Origin: Candidatus Argoarchaeum ethanivorans
Lineage (GTDB): Archaea; Halobacteriota; Methanosarcinia; Methanosarcinales; EX4572-44
DNA: 64,000 bases
NCBI GenBank assembly: GCA_004193545.1
Contig: RPGO01000035.1
Location: 1-64,000 of the forward strand
Reading direction: 5' to 3'
In this document: piece after piece, positions 20,984 to 31,441 of the stretch
Layout: each line of letters begins with the position of its first letter
How positions within the stretch are numbered: the stretch's first letter is position 1
The notes under the pieces: generated by a model
Seen by the model: only the letters and a program-made list of their open reading frames with translations
The model's database searches: none
Told to the model about the DNA's origin: nothing
Position numbers and translations under genes: made by a program

Positions 20984-21140
20984 ATACATTCTAATGATAC
21001 GAGGGGGGAAACGGTGGACTACACATCATTTATGTATGAGGGGAAAGTAAGAGATAGAGGTATAAAGAAGGGGATCCAAATAACTACCCGGGACGCCTCG
21101 GAATTTATTCCGAGTGTGGTGCAGATGGGGCATTCTTCCA

Positions 21141-23951
21141 ATGTTGATTAAGAGTATCATTATCAAAGGGGCAAGGGAGCATAATCTAAAAAATATAGAT
21201 ATTGAGCTTCCAAGGGATCGGTTCATAGTGATAACAGGTCTCTCTGGTAGTGGTAAGTCAACCCTTGCATTTGATACGCTTTATGCTGAAGGGCAGAGGA
21301 GATACGTTGAGTCGCTCTCTTCTTATGCGAGGCAGTTTTTGGGGGTTATGAATAAGCCGGATCTCGATAGTATCGAGGGAATCTCTCCTGCTATCGCAAT
21401 TGAGCAGAGGACAACGAGCAAGAACCCGAGAAGCACGGTTGGGACTGTTACAGAGATCTACGATTACCTGAGACTGCTCTTTGCAAGAATAGGGATACCA
21501 CACTGCCCAACACATGGTATCGATATTGTTGCACAATCGCCTGAGAAGATAGCCCGGAGGATTGCCGATGAGACCAGCGGATCGATAGTCGTACTTTCTC
21601 CAATTATCAGGCAGAAGAAAGGGACGTATGAGAAACTCATATCTGACCTCTATAAAGAGGGATTTGCAAGGGTGCGGGTCAACAAAGAGGTACACAGAAC
21701 CGATGAGAAAATAGAGCTTGAACGGTACAAGAAACACGATATAGAGATCGTTATCGACAGACTGGATACTCTTGACAGATCGCGGCTGTCTGAGGCAGTC
21801 GAGAATGCAATAAAGAGATCGGATGGAGGGCTGGTAATCGTTCTTGACGAAGACAAAAAAGAGCATATCTATTCAGCCAGTATGGCTTGCCCGGTCTGCG
21901 GCATGTCATTTGAAGAGTTGCAGCCGAGAATGTTCTCTTTCAACAGCCCGTTTGGTGCGTGCCAGGTATGCCACGGGCTTGGCATCAAAATGGACTTTGA
22001 CCCTGACCTGATTATCCCCAATAAGAGTGAATGCATCGCTGATGGAGCGCTTGCAATCTATAGAAACGCGATTGATGGGTGGAGGGGACAGCATGTTGCT
22101 GCTGTTGCAAAGCACTTCGGGTTTGATGTTTTTACGCCGATAAAAGACCTTACCAGGGAACAGTACAGTGCTTTGATGTACGGGTCAGATGAACAGATCA
22201 GGTTTAGCATGACCATGAGAAACGGAGATACAAGATGGTCTCACACCAGTTACTGGGAAGGGCTCCTGCCACAATCCGAACGGCTATATCGGGAAACTAA
22301 ATCCGAGTACAGGCGACATGAATTGGAACGATTTATGAGAATCTCCCAATGCCCTGGCTGCAATGGAAAACGATTGAAAGAGAAGATTCTGGCGGTTACA
22401 GTCGGGGGAAAATCGATCATTGATATCACAGACATGTCGATTGACCGATGCATAAAATTCATAAGAAACATCGATTTAACAGAGAAAGAGCTTGAAATTG
22501 CCGAGCAGATTTTAAAAGAGATACGGGACAGGTTTGATTTCCTTCAGAAAGTCGGTCTTGGCTATCTCACACTTTCGAGAGCGTCGGGCACGCTTTCAGG
22601 AGGCGAGGCCCAGAGGATACGACTTGCAACCCAGATAGGATCAAACCTGATGGGCGTGCTCTATATTCTGGATGAGCCATCAATCGGTCTTCACCAGAAG
22701 GACAACCAGAAGTTAATCGATACGCTGCACCGACTGCGTGATATCGGTAATACGCTTGTTGTTGTGGAGCATGACGAGGAGACAATACGACGAGCAGATT
22801 ATGTTGTTGACATGGGTCCTGGTGCAGGACTTGAAGGGGGGGAAGTGGTTGCAGAGGGGACACCGGAAGAAATTGAAGAGAACCGGAAGTCGCTCACAGG
22901 AAGATACCTTTCAGGAGAGTTGAAGATACCAGTTCCAGAGAAGAGGAGAAAATCCAGCAGGTTTATCCAGCTTAAAGGATGCCGGGAGAACAATCTCAGG
23001 AACATAGACGTGAATATTCCTACAGGAGTTCTTACGCTTGTTACAGGCGTCTCCGGAAGTGGAAAATCTACTCTTATCTATGAAATATTGTACAGGGGGA
23101 TGATGCGGAAGCTCTATGGTTCAAAGGAGAGGGTTGGGCTCCACGATGAGATTGTATCAGGAGGCGAGCTTGACAGGGTGATTGTGATTAACCAGAGCCC
23201 AATAGGAAAGACCCCGAGAAGCAATCCTGCAACGTACACAAAAGTCTTTGATGAAATACGAAAGATCTTTTCAGAGACGAAAGAGGCGAAGATAATGGGT
23301 TTTAAGCCTGGTAGATTCTCGTTCAATGTTAGAGGTGGGAGGTGCGAAGCATGCAGCGGAGATGGTGTCATTAAAATCGAGATGAACTTCCTGCCTGACG
23401 TGTACGTGGAATGCGAGGAGTGCAGCGGGAGACGGTACAACCGCGAGACTCTTGAAATCAAGTATAAAGGAAAATCGATTGCTGATGTCCTTGATATGAC
23501 TACCACCGAAGCACTGGATCTCTTTATGAATATTCCAGCAATCAGACAGAAGCTTGAAACACTGGTCAGGGTTGGACTTGGGTATATCAAGCTTGGGCAG
23601 AGGTCCACTACGCTCTCGGGCGGGGAGGCGCAGAGAATCAAGCTCACAAAGGAACTCTCGAAAAAAGCTACTGGAAAGACGCTATACCTCCTAGACGAGC
23701 CAACAACAGGGCTTCATTTCCATGATGTAAAAAAGCTGATAGCAGTGTTAAACGATCTCGTGGACAAAGGCAACACCGTTGTTGTTATTGAGCATAATCT
23801 GGATGTGGTCAAATCAGCAGACTATATCATTGATCTTGGTCCGGAAGGAGGCGACGATGGCGGACTCGTGGTTTCATGTGGGACACCTGATGAGATTGCT
23901 ATAAACGAGAAGAGTTACACCGGAAAATTCCTGAAGAATGTTCTTGGTTAA
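21141..23951 (+). CDS. uvrA: Excinuclease ABC subunit A
   Basis: ITGLSGSGKSTLAFDTLYAEGQRRYVESLSSYARQFLG; LSGGEAQRIRLATQIGS; CEACSGDGVIKIEMNFLPDVYVECEEC. Confidence 0.97.
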   Translation: MLIKSIIIKGAREHNLKNIDIELPRDRFIVITGLSGSGKSTLAFDTLYAEGQRRYVESLSSYARQFLGVMNKPDLDSIEGISPAIAIEQRTTSKNPRSTVGTVTEIYDYLRLLFARIGIPHCPTHGIDIVAQSPEKIARRIADETSGSIVVLSPIIRQKKGTYEKLISDLYKEGFARVRVNKEVHRTDEKIELERYKKHDIEIVIDRLDTLDRSRLSEAVENAIKRSDGGLVIVLDEDKKEHIYSASMACPVCGMSFEELQPRMFSFNSPFGACQVCHGLGIKMDFDPDLIIPNKSECIADGALAIYRNAIDGWRGQHVAAVAKHFGFDVFTPIKDLTREQYSALMYGSDEQIRFSMTMRNGDTRWSHTSYWEGLLPQSERLYRETKSEYRRHELERFMRISQCPGCNGKRLKEKILAVTVGGKSIIDITDMSIDRCIKFIRNIDLTEKELEIAEQILKEIRDRFDFLQKVGLGYLTLSRASGTLSGGEAQRIRLATQIGSNLMGVLYILDEPSIGLHQKDNQKLIDTLHRLRDIGNTLVVVEHDEETIRRADYVVDMGPGAGLEGGEVVAEGTPEEIEENRKSLTGRYLSGELKIPVPEKRRKSSRFIQLKGCRENNLRNIDVNIPTGVLTLVTGVSGSGKSTLIYEILYRGMMRKLYGSKERVGLHDEIVSGGELDRVIVINQSPIGKTPRSNPATYTKVFDEIRKIFSETKEAKIMGFKPGRFSFNVRGGRCEACSGDGVIKIEMNFLPDVYVECEECSGRRYNRETLEIKYKGKSIADVLDMTTTEALDLFMNIPAIRQKLETLVRVGLGYIKLGQRSTTLSGGEAQRIKLTKELSKKATGKTLYLLDEPTTGLHFHDVKKLIAVLNDLVDKGNTVVVIEHNLDVVKSADYIIDLGPEGGDDGGLVVSCGTPDEIAINEKSYTGKFLKNVLG

Positions 23952-23958
23952 GGGCTGC

Positions 23959-24495
23959 TTATTGGGAAGACTGTTTTACTAAACTCGACTGTTTAGCTAT
24001 GCAAAACCTGCAAACAGCCTCAAACACATACTTATTCTTATCTTTCACCGGGCAAAAATATTCGTCTCCAATCTTTTGAACCTTGAACCCGCCCGGGAAA
24101 GGAGTGCCAACCGGATGCACGGGAGTTCTGGTTATAAACAAATTATATGCAGCGCATAGATTATATAACACACAGGAATCCACTTCCGGTTTATCAGTTA
24201 AATTTCTCATCACATATTCGAATCGCTTCAAAAAATCATAATAATTCTCAAGATCCAGTGGCTCATTACACGACAAATCAACACAGCGTATCTCTCTAAT
24301 CGTGGAAAATAATTGTTCATTCCACTTCTTTCTGCATATCTCTTTGTAAGGAGATGGAAGGTATTTTATTTCGTCTGCAATAAAACCCTGAACACGCACA
24401 AGGTCAAAAATATTATATTTACCTGTTTTCTCACGCAGTACAGAAAGCAGTGATTGCTGATCCATCACGCGATATAAATCCTCAACCACTACCAT
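23959..24495 (-). CDS. DUF2115 / UPF0305-like archaeal protein
   Basis: C-terminal VHPVGTPFPGGFKVQKIGDEYFCPVKDKN..VCRFCIAKQ. Confidence 0.6.
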   Translation of the reverse strand: MVVVEDLYRVMDQQSLLSVLREKTGKYNIFDLVRVQGFIADEIKYLPSPYKEICRKKWNEQLFSTIREIRCVDLSCNEPLDLENYYDFLKRFEYVMRNLTDKPEVDSCVLYNLCAAYNLFITRTPVHPVGTPFPGGFKVQKIGDEYFCPVKDKNKYVFEAVCRFCIAKQSSLVKQSSQ

Positions 24496-24511
24496 AACAA
24501 TAAACTCTTTG

Positions 24512-27500
24512 TTATTTTTTAACTTTCGTCTTCAACTGTGACAGTTTCGATGCAAGCCGACCCTTTGCAGCTACAACTTTTGAGCCTATTGGTGCGATGA
24601 TTGGTGCGATGGCTTCACGGCGCATGGTTACTAAATATATCACAATTAATCCAATCGCAGTTATAATACTTGCATACACTAACCACCCGATCGATTTCTT
24701 GACAACCTGGAACTCTCCGCCCATGTTTTCAATCTCAGCAAAATAGCTGCCAGGCTCTGATTCTGTGTATGTGAAATTTAGAGTGGTCACTTCACCAGGA
24801 TTGAGTGTTGTATTCTGCGATGCGACAACACTGCCGTTAATTCGTAACTCAACAACATGCTCACCTTTTATGTTGCCTGTATTCTTAATATCTGCTATGA
24901 CAAACACAGGTTGTTTATGCGTAACATGTACAGGTGTTATGTTAAATGCAACAGCTTTAAACTCTGCTGACGGCTTTATCACATTTACTGTTTTTTCAGC
25001 AGCATCGTACCCTTCCTTTTCAACTTTTACCGTACGAGTGCCGCTTGTATCAAACATATAAGAAAATATTCCATCAGTACCAGTTACACCTACCTTGCTG
25101 TCGTCTACAAACACATCAACTCCAGATAAGGGAGTTTCACCAGCAGTTACTGTAAGCTCAAACGTATCGGTTTGCAGAAGTTCACTTACCGACTCGATCC
25201 TCAGTTGCGTCTCGCTGTATTCCTCAACAGTTATCGTTTTTGATGCAGATTCATACCCTAATTTGGTAGCATTAATGATAAAGTTTCCAGCACTGGTAAG
25301 TTCATAGAGCACCTCACCGTTTGTATCTGTGATTCCGATATTTTCGCCATTAAACTCCACATCAGAACCAGCTATTAATTCGCCACCGGCAGTAATTCCT
25401 ATCGTTATCGTGTCACGCTCAGAAGCAGTATCCGGTGCAGTGATGTCAAGCTTGCTGGCAGCTTCGGCTTCAACATCCACTGTGATGAATGGGCGAAATC
25501 GCAGAGTGTTAGAATCATCAGCTACTTCAAATTTAATCTTACCCATCACATCGATCGTGTTACCGGCATCGAGGGATATTGATTCATGGTTTTTCATCTC
25601 TATGCCACTGCTGCTTCGCTTCGTCACTTCCATTTTTTCACCATACGAACTACCAGTTTTGATGTATTCTGGCATATCTGATATCTGAAAGACGCCTTCG
25701 ATCTGTGCCATATCTGTTTCTCTGCCATGGAATACTGTGAAAATATGTACCATAATAATCGGGACGTTTTTCACGCTTCCAACTTTTGTTTTATACACAT
25801 AATCCTCACCACCTTTCACGATAGTATCACTGTCTGAGACCTCTTCGCCATCCTTCAACAGTATAAAGCGCACTTGATTATCCTCTTTACTGATGTCGAT
25901 AGGCTTCAACGCATAACCATCTCCAAGTGTGTATGGGCTGCCAATGTTGACTGTGTGTTTTTTATCTTCATCGATTAACACTTCAGAAATGTACCCTTTT
26001 GAGAGAATGTTAGCATCTGCATCGTCCACATTGGTATTGTTGTAGCCTGCAAAGTAGTTCTTAGCCATAAAACCAACAAGGTCATACTTACCCCACTCCT
26101 CATGTTTAAAGTTGATATTCACAGGCTTAGACTCATACACCAAATTGTCTTCAGCAATACTGCAACCGTTCACGTCAACAGTGGCATTTAGGGTCTCGCT
26201 CCAAAAGCCAGTCTCAAAATCATAGTACAGTCCCTCGAAATTGAGCGGTGTCCACTCAAAACTGGCATCACCACGTGAAACTGTGCCGTACAGCTTCTCA
26301 AGTCCGTCAACAAAAGGTGCAAAGCGCAGAGTGTTAGAATCATCAGCTACTTCAAATTTAATCTTACCCATCACATCGATCGTGTTACCGGCATCGAGGG
26401 ATATTGATTCATGGTTTTTCATCTCTATGCCACTGCTGCTTCGCTTCGTCACTTCCATTTTTTCACCATACGAACTACCAGTTTTGATGTATTCTGGCAT
26501 ATCTGATATCTGAAAGACGCCTTCGATCTGTGCCATATCTGTTTCTCTGCCATGGAATACTGTGAAAATATGTACCATAATAATCGGGACGTTTTTCACG
26601 CTTCCAACTTTTGTTTTATACACATAATCCTCACCACCTTTCACGATAGTATCACTGTCTGAGACCTCTTCGCCATCCTTCAACAGTATAAAGCGCACTT
26701 GATTATCCTCTTTACTGATGTCGATAGGCTTCAACGCATAACCACCTCCAAGTGTATATGGGCTGCCAATGTTGACTGTGTGTGTATTATCTTCATCGAT
26801 CAACACTTCAGAAATGTACCCTTTTGAGAGAATGCTATCATCTGCATCGTACACATTGGTGTTATTGTAGCCTGCAAAGTAGTTCTCCTTAGCCATAAAA
26901 CCAACAATGTCATACTTACCCCACTCCTCATGTTTAAAGTTGATATTCACAGGCTTAGACTCATACACCAGATCACCCTCTTCAATGCTTCGATCATTCC
27001 TCGAATCAAGATAAATTGTCAGATTCTCGCTTCCCACATCCTCATGAATGTCATAAAAAAACCCTGAGAAACTCTGCGATGTCCATGTATACGTAGTACT
27101 CATCTCCTCGCTAGCATCCCAGATACGATTGCCAGTGTAGTAGAACTTGGGAAGTGCTGGTGCTTGCACTGAATCGGTAATGTTGCCTGTTGAGAGTGTT
27201 CCTGTGCCAGAGATATTGTAGGCATAAACTGTGATGTTCGCCCATCCGCTTGGATCAACACTTGCATTCCAGAATGTGTTAGTAGTATTATAATCTGTGC
27301 CGTTCAAGTTCACATTGTAAGAATCTGTTATATTACCAGAGCCTGCATCCCATGTGTAATTAACCCAATACTTACCAGCGACATTCGCAAGACCTGTTGG
27401 ATCTAGTGGGAGATAAGTTGGTGCTGCTGGTGCCTGCACCGAATCATTAATCTCGCCTGTTGAGGGCGTTCCCGTGCCAGAGTTGTTATAAGCATAGACC

Positions 27501-27945
27501 GTGATGTTCGCCCATCCGCTTGGATCAACACTTGCATTCCAGAATGTGTTAGTAGTATTATAATCTGTGCCGTTCAAGTTCACATTGTAAGAATCTGTTA
27601 TATTACCAGAGCCTGCATCCCATGTGTAATTAACCCAATACTTACCAGCGACATTCGCAAGACCTGTTGGATCTAGTGGGAGATAAGTTGGTGCTGCTGG
27701 TGCCTGCACCGAATCATTAATCTCGCCTGTTGAGGGCGTTCCCGTGCCAGAGTTGTTATAAGCATAGACCGTGATGTTCGCCCATCCGCTTGGATCAACA
27801 CTTGCATTCCAGAATGTGTTAGTAGTATTATAATCTGTGCCGTTCAAGTTCACATTGTAAGAATCTGTTATATTACCAGAGCCTGCATCCCATGTGTAAT
27901 TAACCCAATACTTACCAGCGGTATTCTGGAGATTTAATGGATCTG
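24512..27945 (-). CDS. Large S-layer/surface protein with tandem 90-aa repeats, two S-layer domains, Ig-like segments and a C-terminal TM; 5' end lost at a junction
   Basis: Open frame continues upstream of the ORF-track start into the next repeat unit; DNA-level repeats; TM IGWLVYASIITAIGLIVIYLVTMRR. Confidence 0.8.
27157..27930. repeat. Tandem 270-bp repeat array (near-identical units, last unit diverging)
   Basis: cccatccgcttggatcaacacttgcattcc recurs at 27241, 27511 and 27781, exact 270-bp spacing. Confidence 0.92.
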
Positions 27946-27949
27946 GTGA

Positions 27950-29783
27950 GTGTTGTTGAAAAGGCAGTGTGGAATGCAGTTCACAGCTTTGAAGACCTTG
28001 GTGTGAAATATAAGGAGGGTTTCAATGCCCCACACAAAAGTATAGCCTTGCTGCTTACCATATTATAGCTAAGGAAAGGAAGCTTCAAGCAATTCCACCC
28101 GGGCTCTGGATGGCTTTGCGTTATGGGTATCAATATTGAAGAAGGCGACCGCCACACGAGTTTTCAAAACGCGTGCAGAAGGATTTGAGACGAAGTGAAA
28201 CGACGCATTACCATTAGAAGCTATGCCTCGGCAGGCTACCGATAAATACTCATCTAAAACTCCTTTAAAGTGAGAACCCTGGTAAAAAGACTCTCTTTGA
28301 AGCCGCGTTTAAAACGTATGATATGCTGCTTGCACCAAACTTCATGCCTTACCCTGCTTTTAAACTCGGGGAGAAAATAAAAGACCCGTTGAGTTTATAC
28401 TTCTCTAGCAGATGTATCACTGCGCCAATTAATCTCGCTGGCGTTCCCAAGCTGCTCTTCAGTTCCTTGCGGTTTTGAAAATAAACTCCCTGATTGGTCT
28501 TCAACTGATAGGAAACTTCTTTGATGAGAAAACCATACTACAGGCAGCTCACAACTTTGAAAAATAGTACTGATTTTCATAACAGGCGGCCGGGTGGTGA
28601 ATAAAATGGTGTATGAAAACAAGGATCAGGTAAAAAATCGGGCTCTGAAATACACATTCACTAAAACAAGCTCAACACCAAGATGTTCTGTGGGTGCCGT
28701 ACAGACTATCAACTGATGAGCCTAATACACATACCTGTCCGATATGTCTCGACTTCCTGGTGCTTTCTTTACCAGTGGTGAATAAAAAGCAGTGGAGTGC
28801 CATTAAAGTGGACTTGCATTAAACTGCAAGATCAGCGAGTACACACAGTTCTACAGAAAAACTACAATACCATCCTTGACTCCGCTAAAAGGATTTGATA
28901 ACACAACAATATGATTACCCACAGCACACGATGGCTCAATAATTATAGAAGGAGAAGACGGTAAACGCCGTGTTCGTATTAATCGGTTACCACATGGAAG
29001 ACATTGACATCCTGAAGATTAGTGCAGCACGAAGGAAGCATTGAACACTCCAAATACACGCTTGTAGATTATAATCGCTCAGGAATAAAGCACCGCTTGA
29101 AGTGGTAACAGAACCAGACCTTCAAAAGTCCAAAAGAAGCCCGGCGGTTCCTTGATAAATTGCGGAAACATTGAATATCTTGATGTGAGTGATGTGAACC
29201 TTTGAGGGAGCGGTAAGGGTGGATGCCAATAGTCCATCATGGGCGGACAAGCTGCAGCGAGACAAAAATATCTCATCATCCCCACAAAGCATCTGAAAAG
29301 CCCTCTATGAGATTTCCAGCCAGAAAAACGTGCTTCGCTTCGCGGTAAACTGTAGTGCAGGAAACGCCACTTTGATGAGGCACGTGAGATCATTGCAAGC
29401 CTTCGAACCAAAGAAGAAGCTCATGATTACCGGTATTTCCCTGAACCAGACCTTGTACCGCTTCGAATCGCAGATTTGCAGCGCCAGTGATAAAAGAGAC
29501 GCTGCCAGAACTGCCGGATGCCCAGAGAGAGCGTTTCATCGCACAATATGGCATATTGGTGGACATGCAAAAACCCTGACCGCCGAATTAAAGCTTGCGA
29601 CATTCTCGGTAAGAGGTGCTTTTTAAAGGTGCTTTCGACGATGCTTGCCTCCACATGGATATTGACATGCTCAAGGCGAACTTAACTATCGGGGCAAGAC
29701 TCTCACTGACTCTTCAAAACAGGATTTGTTAGAGATACTTCTACTGGAAAAATGAGATCACTGAGAAAGCGGGATTGGAAATC
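27950..29783 (+). pseudogene. Indel-rich second copy of the 3' part of gatA plus most of gatB
   Basis: Collinear with the reverse complement of about 31.67-33.50 kb; numerous 1-3 nt indels; no intact frame. Confidence 0.9.
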
Positions 29784-29786
29784 CCT

Positions 29787-29809
29787 GCCACACCACATTC
29801 TTCTTGCAA
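29787..29809 (-). pseudogene. N-terminal stub of amidophosphoribosyltransferase, cut by the gatAB-copy junction
   Basis: After an SD-like GGTGA: TTG CAA GAA GAA TGT GGT GTG GCA GGG = (M)QEECGVAG, PurF-type N-terminus. Confidence 0.6.
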
Positions 29810-29860
29810 TATGATTCACCAATCTTATCACACAGAATTTTCAGGGTGCTAAACAACGAT

Positions 29861-30031
29861 TTAATGTCCTGCTCTTCGCTGCCATTTATAGTTTCGCATT
29901 CGCTTTGTTCGTCCAAAACCACAAGATGAACAGGCTTTTTTGCTTGTATGAAAAGCTACCTTGCCGCACCGCCGACATTTGATGTGTGTGCGCTTTTGTC
30001 TTTTTCCCTGTGAAGTAGTTCCTTTAGTCAT
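29861..30031 (-). CDS. rpl37e: 50S ribosomal protein L37e (missed by ORF track)
   Basis: [56 protein letters not shown]. Confidence 0.96.
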   Translation of the reverse strand: MTKGTTSQGKRQKRTHIKCRRCGKVAFHTSKKACSSCGFGRTKRMRNYKWQRRAGH

Positions 30032-30049
30032 GCTATTACCTTTTTTTAA

Positions 30050-30268
30050 TCAAGGGGAGATGAATATAATATTATCTCCACGAACCACTATAGTCCCAAA
30101 TTTTTTTGTGGAGTTATCAGCTAATATCTCCTCGGCATTGTCCATCACCAGATTCATGTGCATGTCATATCCCTGAAGCTGTCCACGGAACTCTCGTTGT
30201 CCTTTGAGTCTTATAAGCACATTTGAATCAAGAGCGTCATTTAGGATGTCCAGTGGTCTTTTGGCCAT
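30050..30268 (-). CDS. Sm-like RNA-binding protein (LSm)
   Basis: [48 protein letters not shown]; upstream of rpl37e. Confidence 0.93.
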   Translation of the reverse strand: MAKRPLDILNDALDSNVLIRLKGQREFRGQLQGYDMHMNLVMDNAEEILADNSTKKFGTIVVRGDNIIFISP

Positions 30269-30771
30269 ATTGCATAATTCTCCTTTCATTATATAACTTT
30301 AACTCTGCATCAATCAGGAAATGTGTTCAACCCGGGTTTTTCCCATAGATTCCTTACAATCTTTGGAACCTCGGTTACCATATCATAATTCTCCAGATCG
30401 ATATGATAGGCCTTGCCACACTTGAATAACAGATCAACCGGAGTCATCTTGCGATCTTAACTCACCATTTTTCAGGATCTGCTCCAACTTACAGTAAATG
30501 TAGAGTGCTATTAAGCGATATGAACATAAGTCTGGAGACAATCTCATCACCCTGTATGAAGAGAGTATTATCACAGGAATCAATGAAACTTATAAATCTA
30601 CACAGCAAGCCGAAGAACAGAAATCCTTGGTTCCAAATGAAGAAGATGTTACATCAGTTGGAGCATAGGAGATTAAAATGGTAATTTTAACTTTATCCAA
30701 AGGAAGAAATACAAAATTGATACTGTTATATTACAAACTTATATATACTTTTAACTTTATACGTTAACTTT

Positions 30772-31095
30772 ATGCAAAAGAAAAAATACAAAATTGATAG
30801 TTCCAAGCGATTTATCAAAAAAGATGCAGAGAAACTTAAGAAATCTTTTACCATTAAAATCAAAGAGTCTGCAGAGAAAAGATTGCGAAAGTGCGATAAA
30901 GAAATTCAAAGGCGTTTTGCTGCCAAAATCAGAAAATTAAAAGAAAATCCTGGCGTACATGGCAAACCGTTGCGAGGCGATCTCCACGGTTACTGGGAGT
31001 TATATTTCGAAAACAAATTTAGAATTATCTATGTGATAAATTACAATGAGAAAACGGTTATAATTGAGGCTATTAAGCACAAAGACGAATTTTAA
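30772..31095 (+). CDS. RelE/ParE-family toxin
   Basis: NPGVHGKPLRGDLHGYWELYFENKFRIIYVINYNEKTVIIEAIKHKDEF; TATA-like ttatatatac upstream. Confidence 0.82.
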   Translation: MQKKKYKIDSSKRFIKKDAEKLKKSFTIKIKESAEKRLRKCDKEIQRRFAAKIRKLKENPGVHGKPLRGDLHGYWELYFENKFRIIYVINYNEKTVIIEAIKHKDEF

Positions 31096-31316
31096 ATCCC
31101 AAGTTCACTCGCAAGTTCCTCGAAATCGATAACTTCGACGCTGTCCCTTTTCCCATCTTCGATCTGCTCCATAAGGTCTCTATCAGACAAAATCTCTATA
31201 GTCAGTCTCATGGATTCGTATTCATCTGTAGAAATGGTTATCCACTTGGCCTTATGCGCTCCGTATGTTACAGCAGCATTAGATGCTTCCATAGTTAAGT
31301 AATATGGTTTATTCAC
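31092..31316 (-). CDS. Possible small antitoxin, convergent with the RelE-like gene
   Basis: WITISTDEYESMRLTIEILSDRDLMEQIEDGKRDSVEVIDFEELASELGI. Confidence 0.55.
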   Translation of the reverse strand: MNKPYYLTMEASNAAVTYGAHKAKWITISTDEYESMRLTIEILSDRDLMEQIEDGKRDSVEVIDFEELASELGI

Positions 31317-31392
31317 TACTTAAAAATTGTGATAAGAAGTGGCGGTAAAATCTTCTGGTGTTGAGGTTATTTTAACATTGTTTGTTCACGTA

Positions 31393-31441
31393 CTCGATTG
31401 CTACGCAATCAAGAGTTAATTTCTGCTTGCGTTGTATGCAG
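31393..31441. repeat. Composite palindromic element at the 3' end of gatB
   Basis: CTCGATTGCTACGCAATCAAG (31393-31413), linker AGTTAATTT, CTGCTTGCGTTGTATGCAG. Confidence 0.8.

Noticed and set aside
27157-27930. Tandem repeat array as CRISPR or satellite
   Set aside because: 270-bp period is exactly 90 codons in an open frame; a protein-coding repeat.
28395-29654. Track ORFs at 28395, 29079, 29330 and 29427
   Set aside because: They lie in the degenerate gatAB copy and are out-of-frame by-products.
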